Source of the DNA: Physcomitrium patens
Lineage: Eukaryota > Streptophyta > Bryopsida > Funariales > Funariaceae
Direction of reading: 5' to 3'
Assembly: GCF_000002425.4 (NCBI RefSeq)
Contig: NC_037261.1
Location: forward strand, 6,658,098 to 6,722,097
DNA: 64,000 bases
Shown here: positions 35,700 through 47,811 of the stretch, one piece after another
How positions within the stretch are numbered: position 1 is the stretch's first letter
Layout of the letters: each line of letters opens with the position of its first letter
The notes under the pieces: generated by a model
What the model saw: the letters and a program-made list of their open reading frames with translations, nothing else
Told to the model about the DNA's origin: nothing
Databases searched by the model: none
Position numbers and translations under genes: made by a program

Positions 35700-38307
35700 A
35701 TGGGCCGCCATTCGTGTTCCCATAAACAGAAACTCAAGAAAGGTCTGTGGTCTCCAGAGGAAGATGAAAAGCTCGTGCGATACATCTCCAAGCACGGCCA
35801 TGGCTGCTGGAGCGCTGTTCCAAAACAAGCAGGTTGGCTCATCTTCTTAATGTCTAGCCTAATGATACAAGCAGAAAACCCAAAGATGACAACTTTAGAA
35901 TTTGCTTTAGACCTTAAGGTTCTCAATCCTCATTAAATTTTCTGTCAGGTGGCAGAATAAGAGGTAGAACGAGGTTGCTGTGTGAGATGTTGACCATGCC
36001 ATTGTCAGTATTGAGATTAATTGTGACAAGCTGTCGCGTTATTGTCGCTCTAGCTGTCTGAGTAGTTGGCTCACTGGAAAGGATCTAGGACCTCGCTAGT
36101 ATGAGTTGAGTGGTGTAAGAGCACATTGAGGCGCAGTGTTTTCCAGACAGGCATTTAGACATGAATGGCTCACGATCTCGTCCCTATCTCGCTTCATTTG
36201 TTCGGAAGAAGTTAAAGTTGCTCCTCGCATGGCAATAGTGTTGGATTGGGTGATCTAGCTCTTACACTTGTGTGCTACGGAACAACAGGATTACAGCGAT
36301 GTGGGAAGAGCTGCAGGTTAAGGTGGATAAATTATCTGAGGCCCGACTTAAAGCGAGGTGTCTTCTCTCCAGCGGAGGAGAATCTGATCATCGATCTTCA
36401 TGCTGTTCTTGGTAACAGGTCTTTATATCTTGACCCAATTTTTAAACGTTCAACTTCTGGTTTGTGCATAAAATTAAAACATCTCTATTCTCTGTGGGTC
36501 GATTTTCCTTATTTTAAAGATAAACCTGCAGTATATCATGAAGGCTAGAAATTGAGATTTTCCAGACTTTTCTTCTATTAATTTCAGCCTAATCTTGAGC
36601 AATGAGACATTGAGTAATTTTTTTCCTTTTCCTGCACACTGCAGATGGTCGCAGATTGCGACGCAGCTTCCCGGTCGCACTGACAACGAAATAAAGAACT
36701 TCTGGAATTCCTGTATTAAGAAGAAGTTACGCAACATCGGTATTGATCCCAATACACACAAACTGGCGACTGGAGATTCACATAAAAATCTAGGAGGTTC
36801 TTCTAGAATGGATCCATCTCTTGAAGGACCTTTCAACACTTCGTCTCTCCTGACTGGAGCTCCATCCTCGCAGTGCCCTTCTCAAGCAGCCGGACTAGTA
36901 AGGTTTCCCATCCATGAGTTCAAACTCCAATCCCCCCGCATGTTTTCCTCAAGTAACATGGAGTCCGACGGGTTGTACAATCCAACCAGAAATCCTCACT
37001 CAAGTCCCAATGGCTCTCTCGATGATCACCGAAATTATCTTGAGTTTCTGAAATCTAACAGCTCCCTTGGCAGCTGTAAGAATACATTTCCTCTTTCAAC
37101 GGATAATCTTCTCGAGCGGCTGCGATTGAGTGGAGAATATAATGGAACGCAGTTGTCGCCCACGGTGCCACTCCTGACCACTCAAACTGGACACGTTTCC
37201 TCTCCTTTCGACAGTGGGTCAATCAATTCCAGCAGCTTACCTTTACCTGGTCAAGACAATGACCTTCAACAGGACGGTGTCAAGCCCGAACCCGCCACGG
37301 TAGTACCTGCAGCTTACAATCCTGTTTTCTGGTTGTTGCAAGGCTCAGAAAGGAGTTCTCAAGGTCTTGTGCAGGGGAGCATGTCCAATGGGTTACAGCA
37401 AATGTTGCAGCATTCGCAGCACTACTTTAAATCCTTTGGCGACCAGAAGGGCTCTAGCACTCAGGACAAGATTCCCAAGGTTGAGATGAGGCTGGACACC
37501 TTCACATCTAGTTCTCGAATGGCCCAAGTAGTGGACAAGGGAGACTTGAGCTCCATGACAGCCAGTTTTCATTTGCCGCAGTCTGGCTCGATTTCAACCC
37601 AGAACATCTGTCCACGGGCTCCTGGAATTTGTACAAGTATTGACACACCATACCCTGGGTCCATCAGAACTATCAACTTTAAGGGAACTCATGTTGAAGG
37701 TGAGAAATCTTTTAGCTCCGATGAGATTGCAGCAGCTGGACGGCACGAGCTGCAGTATCATTGGGACCGAGGCAGCAGCTGCGCCAGCAGCAGTACCAGC
37801 AACAACACCGAGATTAGCATCCCAGGAAGCTTGTTTGAGACGTCCACTATGCTCTGGGCCGGTGGACTTGTGGAGAAGCCTGACGCGGTCGAGCAGAATC
37901 AGTTAATGTTGGCTCGCCCTTGCAAGATCAACCAAAGTACTGTGGTTTCGGTTGATGAGACATGCAGTGACCACAGCGGTGGGTTTTCCCTGGACCAGTC
38001 CGACGGCGACACAATGATGAAATGGTGCAGTGGTGAGATCATCCCTATGGCTGAGCCAGCATTGAACTTGGCTACGGCCCCTCATGGGAATGAACAAGCT
38101 TATTCTGATCGGCAGGTGAAGGTGCAATATGCACCTGATGAGGAAGTTGCACAAGAGGAGCAACCGTTCAGTAATTCTCGTGTCTCTATGAACTGGCAGA
38201 ATATACACCAGAGTGGTCAAGAGATGTATGACCCTTCTGAAGCTCAGCTTATTGCCCCCATGTCTCCCGAGCTTCAACGGATGGCTGCAGTTCTTGATCA
38301 AATTTGA
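35700..38307 (+). CDS. R2R3-MYB transcription factor (MYB61/50/55-like), three exons
   Basis: Nuclear DNA-binding transcription factor. Exons are 35700-35832, 36289-36418 and 36645-38307; the introns (456 and 226 bp) have GT/AG ends and sit at the two positions conserved in plant R2R3-MYB genes (phase 1 after residue 44, phase 2 within Arg88). The spliced CDS is 1926 nt, 641 residues. Repeat R2 (residues about 14-65) has Trp17, Trp37 and Trp57; R3 (about 67-117) has Phe70 in place of the first Trp, then Trp89 and Trp108. The start '[20 protein letters not shown]' and 'GIDPNTHKL' after R3 are typical of the MYB61/50/55 group. The bHLH-interaction signature in R3 appears absent ('DLHAVLG' lacks the basic residue). 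The C-terminal region of about 520 residues is Ser-, Gln- and Asn-rich, much longer than in the Arabidopsis members, and ends '[15 protein letters not shown]'. Retaining intron 1 would give a 78-residue truncated R2. The ATG has G at -3 and +4. Known relatives act in secondary wall, cuticle and stomatal or carbon-allocation control; the role here is not shown. Confidence 0.93.
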
Positions 38308-38413
38308 AGTTAGAAATGGTTATCTAGAAGGACTTTTTCGACCTTGACAATCGTCATCTGCACAATCTGAGTTTCAACTCCAATTTCATCTGCCAGGTAC
38401 AGATTGCACAACA

Positions 38414-38419
38414 AATAAA
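38414..38419 (+). terminator. Possible polyadenylation signal of the MYB gene
   Basis: AATAAA about 107 bases past the stop codon, in sequence that stays unique and moderately GC-rich. Plant signals are loose, so this is only a plausible site. Confidence 0.4.
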
Positions 38420-41095
38420 GTACTACTAATCTGGAAATATCTCGGAGTGTATCATTGATCTTGAATCTACACTCGTGACAATAGCAGTAGGTTAGCATTC
38501 TATTTATTGCTGTTTGGTGTTCATTCAACATACAGGTAAAGAAAAAGCCCTTAATATTGGGCTATCGGTCTGAAATAATAAGCGATGGGGGATAGCAATA
38601 AGCAATAGAGGAGAAGGTTGAAGTCAGCCATGAGAAATAGCCACCCGTAGATGTTGAATTGCAGGTTCGAAGTCGTATAGGAAATTACATATTTCTGACA
38701 ATGTCAATGTCAATGATGATTCTTTTCATAGAAGTGATCCACTTGAGCACCTGCGGATTGTGTACAATCGTTAGACACAAGGCTGAGTGTTGAGCATATT
38801 ACGTCGTGTCCCCTAAGACGGTTCCGATCGATGGATAAGTGAGACTATTGATTAGATGATTTGTACATAATATTTAGAGGGTTTTCCAAGTTTTAACAGA
38901 CCGCTTCACTAATTATCGTTGAACTTCTCTGTGGATTGATACACACTATTATCATATGTCGATTGCAACTTCACACTACATAACCTGTAAAATTGTTATG
39001 CATTGGTTTACTCAGAGTGCAAAGATATTTTACATGGGAAGAGGAATAAACATCATGTAAATAGGGTGATATGGGCGTATTCACTGTGCCAAAGTGGATA
39101 CTTAGGATTTAGAGCTGGTCATGAATTTCCAGGATCAACAAATTTTCTTGTAGATACTCCCATGGAAAGAAATGCATGTGATATATTACCACATCCATGG
39201 AGGCTTAAAGTTACAACAAAAAAACTTACTGCACCACTGCATGATCAATCACGATAACAGCATTTAATGGGAAAAATGATTAGACTTGCACCTATGATTC
39301 GATCATCACTCCATCACATGTTTCTTTGAAGATTTGTTTCATTTCTCTTGTCTATCCTCCTTAGAGATACCCATGAGCACTTCCGATGACTAAGACTCGA
39401 CCAGGCCCTGCACAGCCACTTTGCAGCTATGATCCTTGAAAAATTGCAGAACAATGACTCAGTTGTCATCAATTTTTCTGAGTGTCCTCATGAGTTCTCA
39501 GCTGTTCTAATCTGAAGTGCCATACATCACCAGCAACATTCTCTTTACAAACGAGAAGAACTGATGAAATTATTTATCTCAAGTATCCTGATGAAGGCTA
39601 ACCAGTTAAGCGGTAAAGTCAACTGACAACAGCGCATGTGAGTCAGTGAAGGATTTTCAGGAGATGAATCAAGAAAGTATCTCAAGCCGGTACACAAGGA
39701 AACCGCTAGTATACGTACAATCATGGCTCACACGATGCCTTGTTTTGAGAGAAAACTCGAGCCAAAATAGGACAAAAGCAATTGCAAATGAGGACTGAAA
39801 CAAATATGATCGAAACAAGTGAAACGGGAAACCTGGAAAGTTTCTGAGCACCGTGTACGTCTTGTGACTGCAACTTGCCCTTATAATCATTGAGATTTTT
39901 ATTTCGTTAACTTTCAAAGGCTAATAAATTTAGAAATTGGAATCTTTGTCACCTCTTGCAGCAGCTACCATGCACCCATGTACCCAGATAGCCAAGGTCA
40001 CCTGAGCTTGCCGAGCTTCTCATTGCGGATGATAGTGCCTGCAAGTCAAATATGTGCGGTCTGTCATTACAGGGAAGCCTCAGGTCAGACAATCATACAA
40101 TAGCTTTTTTCTGACGAAGCAGCGAGTTATAGCCCACATGTAAAAGCTGAATACCTTTGAGCTATGAAACGTTCCCATTGGGATGGATGCTTCCAAGGTT
40201 TCTACCGTACCTGGGCCATATTCTCTTCGGCTTAAATATTCCTGCTGGATCAGAGGAAGTGAACAATTCAGCCCTTTTAAGAGCCTGCAGCAGTGACCTT
40301 TTTCCCTGGGACTGCATAAATTACTTATTCACTTTACAGGTTGAATACAAGCTTTGGTAAAGCAAGATACAAGTGTTTTATGGAGAGCGCAAAAAACTCA
40401 GCAGAGTTCCACATGCCAGGGTTGCAATTAGTTGCTTGAAGTCGGTCTCTGGTCGTGAGTGATGAGGACCTTCGGAGGTCGGAGGCCGGTGCATTATTGT
40501 GCTTGTTCATGCGCAAAATGTGGCTCATCATGCAGCTGATTTTCTGAATGCCCATGTGGATCTTTTTCTCAGAACTTATGGCTAGACACAGCAGCCAGCA
40601 GCATAGGCATATCAAATGAATTGCATGCGGTGATATAGTCATCTATGATCGAAATGATATTATAAACCAAGCAGTCGACCACCCATAAGACCACCTGGTT
40701 TGAAAGATCCGCATAGGAAGTTCCTTAAGAGCTTTTCTACTGAATTGGAAGATGCATTGCTATTAGTTTCTGTTCATTTCCCTTGTGACCATGAATGAGC
40801 CTGAAGCTTTCTACTATAACTGGGATGGATTTGTGAGGGTTTGGGTTTCGACCTGATCACAAATCAGGGCTGTCCTTAGCATCCATAGCTGAAAAGTACT
40901 GACCATCGTTGATGTTGATATAATACAGTGAGAAGGCGAATTCCATATGTTAAGCCAAATAGAAGCAACAGTAGTTAGGGTGATTTGATTCATGTCCAGT
41001 CCAGTGAAATGATGGCCTCGTTCTGCACGTTGTGGACTCCAAGCATCCATGGAATCACAGCAAACTCCAAAGGACAACCAGGAAGAAAGGAGATT
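38420..41095. other. Moderate-GC DNA downstream of MYB, no assignable gene
   Basis: The composition resembles the MYB locus. Frames at 39003-39257 (plus, 84 codons) and 40334-40642 and 40814-41077 (minus) have no recognised domains. It may include the 3' UTR or a neighbouring non-coding transcript. A B-box-like 'ggttcgaagtc' at 38664 is not part of a tRNA fold. The region ends in a pyrimidine tract at about 41093-41120. Confidence 0.4.
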
Positions 41096-43249
41096 CTTTT
41101 TTCTTTTTTTCTTTTTTTTTGAAACAAAATATAAAAGGCTTTACAAGTAGAAATTTTGTAGCCAATCTTAAAAAATTAACAGCGCCTTAAGTTTTATATG
41201 GAGAGAAGTGTGACACTGTAAAATACATCACTTTACAGTCCTTATTGCTGATAAGAGCTATTAACAGAATGTGCATTTACATCATCATTAAATACTATTC
41301 CACAACACAGAATATTAAATGCAGATGCTAAGGAGAGTTTAGGCTTAAGGAAGAAAGTAGGAAGCTAAGTAAGAAGCAACAACCTTTAAAAGTTTTGATT
41401 ATCTCAAATTAAGAAGCTTCACTTGGCTAGCTTTATATCTATGAAAATTGGTCCAAAGTTATAAAAGGAAAAGCTGAAGTGGAACATACTTTTTTTAAAA
41501 GATGACATGAATAGTATTGTCTCTTGGAATTTTCGTTAGGATGTGATTTTACAAAATTTTGAGAAGTTGTATCAAATTATTTGAGAAGCCTATCAAAATA
41601 TATCAATATTAACATAATCAAAATAAAGAAAAATTGGCTTAAGTTTTAATTTTTTCAAAATTCTATTTAATACAAAGTAATTTTTATTTAATCAATTTTT
41701 TTATGTATAAGTACAAATTTTTAGGTTTTTTACGTAATTAAAGATCTAATATTTCAAAAACAAAATCAAAAAATTACTTTTATAAGAAGGTAATTAATAT
41801 AGAAAGCATTAAGAATAATATACTTCATAATAGTTTAAACCATTTCTAAATTAAATCTATTTCAATTAGAAATATTTTTGATTTTAATATTTATAATAGC
41901 TCCACAAATACTAAATTAGAAATTTGAAGAAATTTAAGCTATTGCAATTGTAACTTTTGAAATTTCTTGATTTAAATAAATACTATAACTTAAAAGAGAT
42001 TCAATTTAATAGAAGATTAGAAATAAATATTAAGAGAAAATTTTATTAAAATCAACTACCTTTATTTAAAATAATAAAATTTAAAATAATAGTATGTAGT
42101 TATGGATAAAGTATGAATTAAAATAACACCATTATAGTTAGTAGCTTACTATTCTTTACAAATATTTATCATATTTCAGCATTTTTATTAATTATTTTTT
42201 TTACTTTAATAGAATAATAATAATAATTTTTTAAATATAATTTAATTAAATAAAGAATTTAATAAAAAAAATTCTATACAATATTATTTATTTTTTACAA
42301 ATTTTCATCTATAAATAAAATTTCATTCTTTATTAATATTTTATCTTTAATTTTTTTATATAACCATAATTTTATTTAAATTCTCACCTAACTTCATGTA
42401 AATCCTAACTTAACTTCATTTGTATGTAATTCTATCCAATTCTTGACAATGTTACATCTGTAATTTTTGTCTAATTATTTAATTATGAATTTGGTCTCTT
42501 GGTTATGCTCAACTTCTTGGGCCTTCTTTAATGCAGTTTTAAGCCAGATTTTGGAAACAACATCTAGAAAAAACAAATATTAACCTAGAAATGTGGATGA
42601 TGGTCTAAGATGCTAAAAAATTATAATTTTTAGCTTAGTTTAATGCACTTTGCACATAACCATATGTTATCAAAGAAGTCTTTGATAATAATTTATTCCA
42701 ACTCAAAATATTAGATGGAAAAGAATTTTTTATATAAACTAATAAAAGTCATTGTAAAGAATATAAGGTATAAATATTGATTACTACAATAATATAGTCA
42801 ATTATTTTTATAGTGGTTCTAAATTAAACTTATAGATTAATTTTATCTTTAGTAAATTATGAGACTAGAGTTAAGGCAAAGGCAAAAAATATTATTACAT
42901 ATTATTTTCTTTATTTCATGGTCATCTCCAATGTGGTTCATAGAATTAGATTAAGTTGTTAGGAATTTATAATTATGTAGTTTCCAATTCAAATCTTAAT
43001 AGAAATATAGCTGCTATTTAATATTAAGCTAGTGACTATATAAGATGTAGTTACATATTAAAATATGTTGAGTCAAACACAAATATTCATTTATTTTTAT
43101 TTTTTAAGTCAAAGTCAAAGTTTTTTTTTTTGTTAATTTTTTATATTCTATTTTTTTATTAGATTATAGTATATATTTTATAATTTTTTCTATTCTTTTT
43201 TTGTAAATCATATGAAGGGCAAGAATAAAGTTCTTTCTATTCTTTTAAA
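41096..43249. other. AT-rich spacer, no gene seen
   Basis: Composition drops abruptly to AT-rich with short A and T tracts. No credible gene. Confidence 0.6.
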
Positions 43250-44163
43250 TTGAAATACATATTTGCTATATGTGAATCCTACCAATGAAACTTAATTGGT
43301 AGAATTGTTAATATATAGTCTTAAATACTTATAAATATTAGTTAATAGTTAGAAGAAACATAAAAAATAACCTAATATCTTTTTAATTATTTATATAAAA
43401 AATATGATATATAATTATTTTAAATTAAATTTATTATTATAAAAAAATAATAATTTTTTATTAATAAATTATTATTAATAATAAAAAATATTAAAATAAT
43501 TTTTATAGCCTATTTAAAATTTTATTTATAATTATTTAGGAATTTTTAAAGAAAAATTCAAGACTTTGGTAAAAATGAGTTTTACAATCTTAGGAGTGAT
43601 TATGAAGAAATAGAGCACGATTTAAAGGCCATACAAGGTTCATATGAAAATTGGATTTTTTTTAAAAATATTATAGTGAAGGAAAAAAATTAAAAAATAG
43701 AAAATAATAAGACTAGTAGCTAGTATAATCTTTGTAGGAAGAGAGGTGGTTAAGTTTCATATAGGCTGTAGTACTTTGAATGTAGTTTGGAGGAAAAGAC
43801 TAAGAAATTGTGGCCTCTTTAAGTCAGCCGTATATACTTCTAATGAGCCTTAGTGAGGCTGAAATTCTTGATCTTTTAAATAAGTTATCTTTGAAATAAA
43901 AATTATTTATATTAATTTTTTTATTAATTAATTTTTAAAAATAGTATAAATTATGTATAATAACTTAGATTTATATATTTTACATATTATTAAAATAAGA
44001 AAAAATTATCTACCTATTTTTAAAATTTTTTATTGGATAAAAATATAGTGAATAAACTATGACTAGTTTTATAGTGTGTAATTACATGTTGCACTTATTT
44101 CACTTATTTTTTATTTTTTTATTTTTTATTTTTTATTTATTACTACTTTCACTTTATACTATA
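43250..44163 (+). repeat. Repeat family X, copy A (left part)
   Basis: The best-conserved blocks are 'ttggtaaaaatgagtttta' at about 43568 and 'atgagccttagtgaggctg' at about 43843. These match the reverse complement of copy C at 60.1-61.3 kb, where the same blocks occur in the same order. It ends at 'cactttatactat', where a 2.16-kb insertion begins; the continuation is found at 46326. The left border is approximate. Confidence 0.7.
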
Positions 44164-44744
44164 TGAACCCAAATTTCACCATTCAATGAAATTGATGCAA
44201 TACAATCGGATTAGGAGGTAGAATGGAAGAGCTCTCAATTCTATAATTGTCAAGTTAATTTAAATCTTAGTGTTTGCAATTCAATTAACTTTAAGCCTTC
44301 CAAGTAATGGTTACCAATATTAATAAAAAGATTTAATGAAATTTACCATAGTATTTCAAGGCTACTTGCATGATCTCCACTTAAATCTCAATGGTTTATT
44401 CAAGATCATTTATATAGTCTTTACATAAATTTTATGTGATTAAAAAATTATAGTTAATTAAAGTAAATAAATAATTTATTATTTAAAATTCATAAATAAT
44501 TAATCCTTAATTAATTGATCGTAAAAATAATTGAGTAAGATATTATCATTAATCCATAATAAAAATAAAATCTTTAAGGTTAAAGTAAAAGTAAAAGTAA
44601 AAGAGAAAAGATTAAATATTAAAAATTAAAGATTAAAAAATGAAAGCAAAAGTAAAATATGGAAGTTATGAGTTACTCAAAGAATAAAAATAAAAATGGA
44701 ACTAAAGAGAGATAAAAGCAAAGGTACCTTGCCCAAGAATTGAA

Positions 44745-45275
44745 GGCAGCAAACTCCCTTCCACTCCAAAGTTTGCCAAAAATTGTGATTATCTCCAAAA
44801 TGAATATTTTTAGTTTTTTTCATAGTTAACTTAAAGATGCTCTTTTTTCAACAATTTTCAATTCAATCAATTACCTAAACCACGAAAAATGTTCCTTCAA
44901 AGTTGAGTGATCAAGATTGCTTTAGGAGGCAACCTCCCTCCACTTGAAAATTCATCAAAAATTCAATTAGTCTTAAAATTCAGTGAATTTTGTGCCATTA
45001 GAAATTCAGTTTAAAGATAAATTGACTCCTAAAAATTCACAATAATCCAATTTGAAAGCATTGAGAAATATCTTTTCAAAGGTGGTTGATCTAAACTGCC
45101 AAGGCAGCCGACCCCTTTGCACTCAAATAATTTCCGAAAATTCGTCCTTACTCCGAATCAAGCAAACCTTACCTTATTAGAAAGCTTACATCAAAATATA
45201 CAACTAAAAAAATTTCACATTGAAACAAAAAAAATTGAATAACTGATTGAGGGAAATTTGAGGCTCTTACATTCT
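44745..45275. repeat. Three degenerate tandem units of about 180 bp
   Basis: Units begin at 44745 (ggcagcaaactcccttccac), 44928 (ggcaacctccctccact) and 45103 (ggcagccgacccctttgcac). Each is followed by 'caaaaatt' or 'cgaaaatt' and closes with a 'gtgatcaagattgc' or 'gttgatctaaactgc' segment. The spacings are 183 and 175 bases. Confidence 0.75.
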
Positions 45276-45460
45276 TTGGAATATTTGGAAGGTCAAGGGA
45301 GCTATTTACCATAATGAAGTATGTTTTAAAATCCAACGACCATCATTCACTACTTAAGATCCATGCACACACATCCACAAGATTCACATTGAGATTTAAA
45401 ATCAAAAAGAAATTAAAAATTGAGTTTAAGGCCAAAATTTGGAATGGCTTTGCCCTTCAC

Positions 45461-45468
45461 TATAAAAG
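45461..45468 (+). promoter_or_regulatory. TATA box within the 2.16-kb insertion
   Basis: TATAAAAG, followed by a purine run and a 'ggcttggaaaaccaagcc' hairpin (about 45477-45494), in the arrangement of an LTR promoter and transcript start. No coding frame follows within the insertion. Confidence 0.5.
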
Positions 45469-46325
45469 AGAGAGAGGGCTTGGAAAACCAAGCCATTCTT
45501 ATACAATTGAGTGGTGGCTTGTGGGAGGGCGGCCACACCTCCACCCTTAATTTCTAAGATCCCTAATATAGATCTATGGATTCATTCATCCAAGAGCTAA
45601 TTTCGTTATTAAAGCTGATGGCTCTTGTAAGTGGTCAAAAAAAACATTTTTGGTAAATCTAACTTCACCATTGTGTTCAAAAAACCTTTTTATGCTAAGA
45701 TCGACTACTCTCATGCCTCAATTCATGCTCATTTGTAATTTTTATGAAGGTTTTTACATACAAGGATTTTGGTAATTCTTGTAAAATTCTTCAAAAATGA
45801 AAATTTCATTACTTCACTTGTATTTTTAAGGAGAGGGTGCTGATCTTATTTTTTTTGTTCCATAGGGTGAATCCAATGCCACCATTGCATTTGAATGGCT
45901 TCTATTAGTCAAAAGAATGACTTTGTTGCCTAAATTTATTAAATTTGGAAAAAATCTTCAAAACTATCATTGTTAAACTTCACTAGATCTTTTAAAAAAT
46001 TATAATTCTAATTTACTCTAAAACATATGAGATGATTGAAGGTGAATTCATAGGCTCTTAGTCAACTGTTATAGTAATAACAAATGACCTCTAAATTATT
46101 AAAACTAATTAAATTACTACTTTAATTTTTTAACTCTTATCACTTTGATCTTAATTAGTTTAACTCAAGGAATTAGACTATGATTTATTCCATCAAAGGT
46201 TATAATCCTAAAAATTCTATAAAGATAAATTCTACTTACATAAATCCTAATCTAATACACTTAATTATCATAAAATAACGAAATAATAAGAATTTAAAAT
46301 TTGTAATTTTAATTGAAAGCTCACA

Positions 46326-46420
46326 TACTATTAATTATAAGAAAATTTTAATTAAGACCATCTTATAATTTGGATTAAGAGGTAAATTTTATCTTCTTAT
46401 AGTATGCCTTCTAAGTAATT
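46326..46420 (+). repeat. Repeat family X, copy A (right end)
   Basis: The segment 'gaccatcttataatttgg' near 46364 matches the terminal part of copy B ('gaccatcttgtaatttgg' near 58217) and of copy D in reverse. It resumes repeat X after the insertion. Confidence 0.6.
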
Positions 46421-47427
46421 TTAAGTGCTTAAAGGGCTTTGAAAGTGATGATGTCACTTAAAAGAATAAAGACATGTACTATGCTTATATGTTATATTTT
46501 TTTTATTAGGTTTATAAAAAAACTAAAGTTTGGTTTATAAATTTTTATTTATTGAATATGATTAAAAAAGTTATTTGAGATAAGATTTTAGATATAAGTT
46601 CTTGGTAAGGTATATTAATATTATTTAAAGTTTAAAAACTTAAAAGTTGCCTCACTTAGAAAACTAAAGCATTAAAATAAAAAATATATAAATATTGTGA
46701 CAATGGAAGAAATAAACTTTGAAGGATCATATCTTCATAGATACTTTGATTTAAGCTATCAATTATAGTAAATAAGCTATTATTTTTCGTATTTAGATTT
46801 TATCAAAATCTTACATACATAAGATTTATGAGCTATAAAATATGAATATTTATGCAAGCAATTTTTGGAAGTGGAATTAAAGCCAAAATTTGGTTTGAAA
46901 GAAGGAATTAATATGGCTTATTCAAAGCTTGAATTTTAATAAAATTAGATATATGATTTTTTAATAATTTTTATGGCCAACATTCTAAATCTTATAAGAA
47001 AAAAAATATAGTTTAGAAGTTACATGGATCTAAAGTCAATATATTAAAATAGACTAAAATACAAAAATAAAATATTTAGTATTTGGTTTAGTGAATGATG
47101 CTTAAGAAGGAAAAAATATTAAAAATAAAATTTAATTACAATAAAAAAGCCTTGTTCTTGTTCAAATACACAATTTCTACTTTTTGACATATTTTTAATA
47201 ATCTCAAAGTTAAAGTCTAGAATGATAAAGGTATTGTATTTTAAGATTGTTGTTTACAAATATTTTATATATTAAGGTTGTGTATGTATATAGGTTTTTT
47301 TAAAAATATATATATTTAATAGTCAATATCCAAATATCCATACATTTTATAATTTATACACCAAATATTTGTCTTCTAGTTAAAAGCTATTTTTTTTTTA
47401 ATTCTACATTGGTGATATGTATCCATA
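46421..47427. other. AT-rich spacer, no gene seen
   Basis: AT-rich sequence between repeat X and the gypsy element. No coding frame. Confidence 0.6.
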
Positions 47428-47622
47428 TGTCACGGCCATAATCATGTAAGCTAATAATTACATATAGAAATAGGTAGAAGTAAGTAAAAGTAGATAAAAG
47501 TAAGTTAATTCTATAATATTTAATATAGAAGCTTCCTAGAAACTTCCTAGACGCTGCTTTGACTTCATAGGTGTCTTTAATTGACTTTTTGGATTAGAAA
47601 CGTGGTCAACAAGTTGGCCATG

Positions 47623-47666
47623 TGCCACACATGTTGTTAGCTTGAAGATCAAGCTAACTATGTGGC
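47623..47666 (+). promoter_or_regulatory. U3 hairpin of the gypsy LTR
   Basis: GTTAGCTTGA (47636-47645) and TCAAGCTAAC (47649-47658) form a perfect 10-bp stem with a 3-base loop. It is extended outside by GCCACA and TGTGGC. The right LTR has the identical structure at 53438-53481. Confidence 0.75.
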
Positions 47667-47771
47667 CCACACGTAGAAAAACTTGCCTTGTAAGTCAAGG
47701 CATGTGTCCTACAAAGTCAACACATATTGGAGGTCCTATAGAACGTCGCCACGTAGCCCCTAGTTAGATAG

Positions 47772-47780
47772 TATATATAG
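47772..47780 (+). promoter_or_regulatory. LTR TATA box
   Basis: tatatatag upstream of the R-region hairpin. It places the probable transcript start about 30 bases downstream. The right-LTR equivalent is at about 53587-53595. Confidence 0.6.
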
Positions 47781-47781
47781 A

Positions 47782-47811
47782 GACAAGAGTGAAGGCTTCT
47801 TCACTCTTGTC
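47782..47811 (+). promoter_or_regulatory. 13-bp hairpin near the LTR transcript start
   Basis: GACAAGAGTGAAG and CTTCACTCTTGTC are exact reverse complements around the loop GCTT. The same occurs at 53597-53626. In an RNA starting near here it would form a stable 5' hairpin. Degenerate relatives are visible in the LTR relics at about 54.22 kb (reverse) and 61.82 kb. Confidence 0.8.

Larger units (their letters stand above)
44164..46325. mobile_element. 2.16-kb insertion in repeat X, possible large solo LTR
   Basis: The insertion splits family X copy A. It starts TGAACCC and ends CTCACA, so it has TG/CA termini, and TACTAT occurs on both sides (44157-44162 and 46326-46331), as expected of a target-site duplication. 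Inside are three tandem units of about 180 bp, a TATA box and no protein-coding domain. These traits suit a solo LTR of a retrotransposon with long LTRs, or a non-autonomous element. The family is not recognised. Confidence 0.6.

Noticed and set aside
35417..35926. 169-codon minus-strand frame overlapping MYB exon 1
   Set aside because: It lies antisense to the well-supported MYB exon and shows no domain.
37640..38301. Alternative-frame ORFs within MYB exon 3 (37640-37906 plus, 37903-38301 minus)
   Set aside because: They are shadows of the long MYB exon frame.
38655..38690. B-box-like 'ggttcgaagtc' suggesting a tRNA gene
   Set aside because: No matching acceptor, D or anticodon stem could be folded around it, and no A box is found at the right distance.
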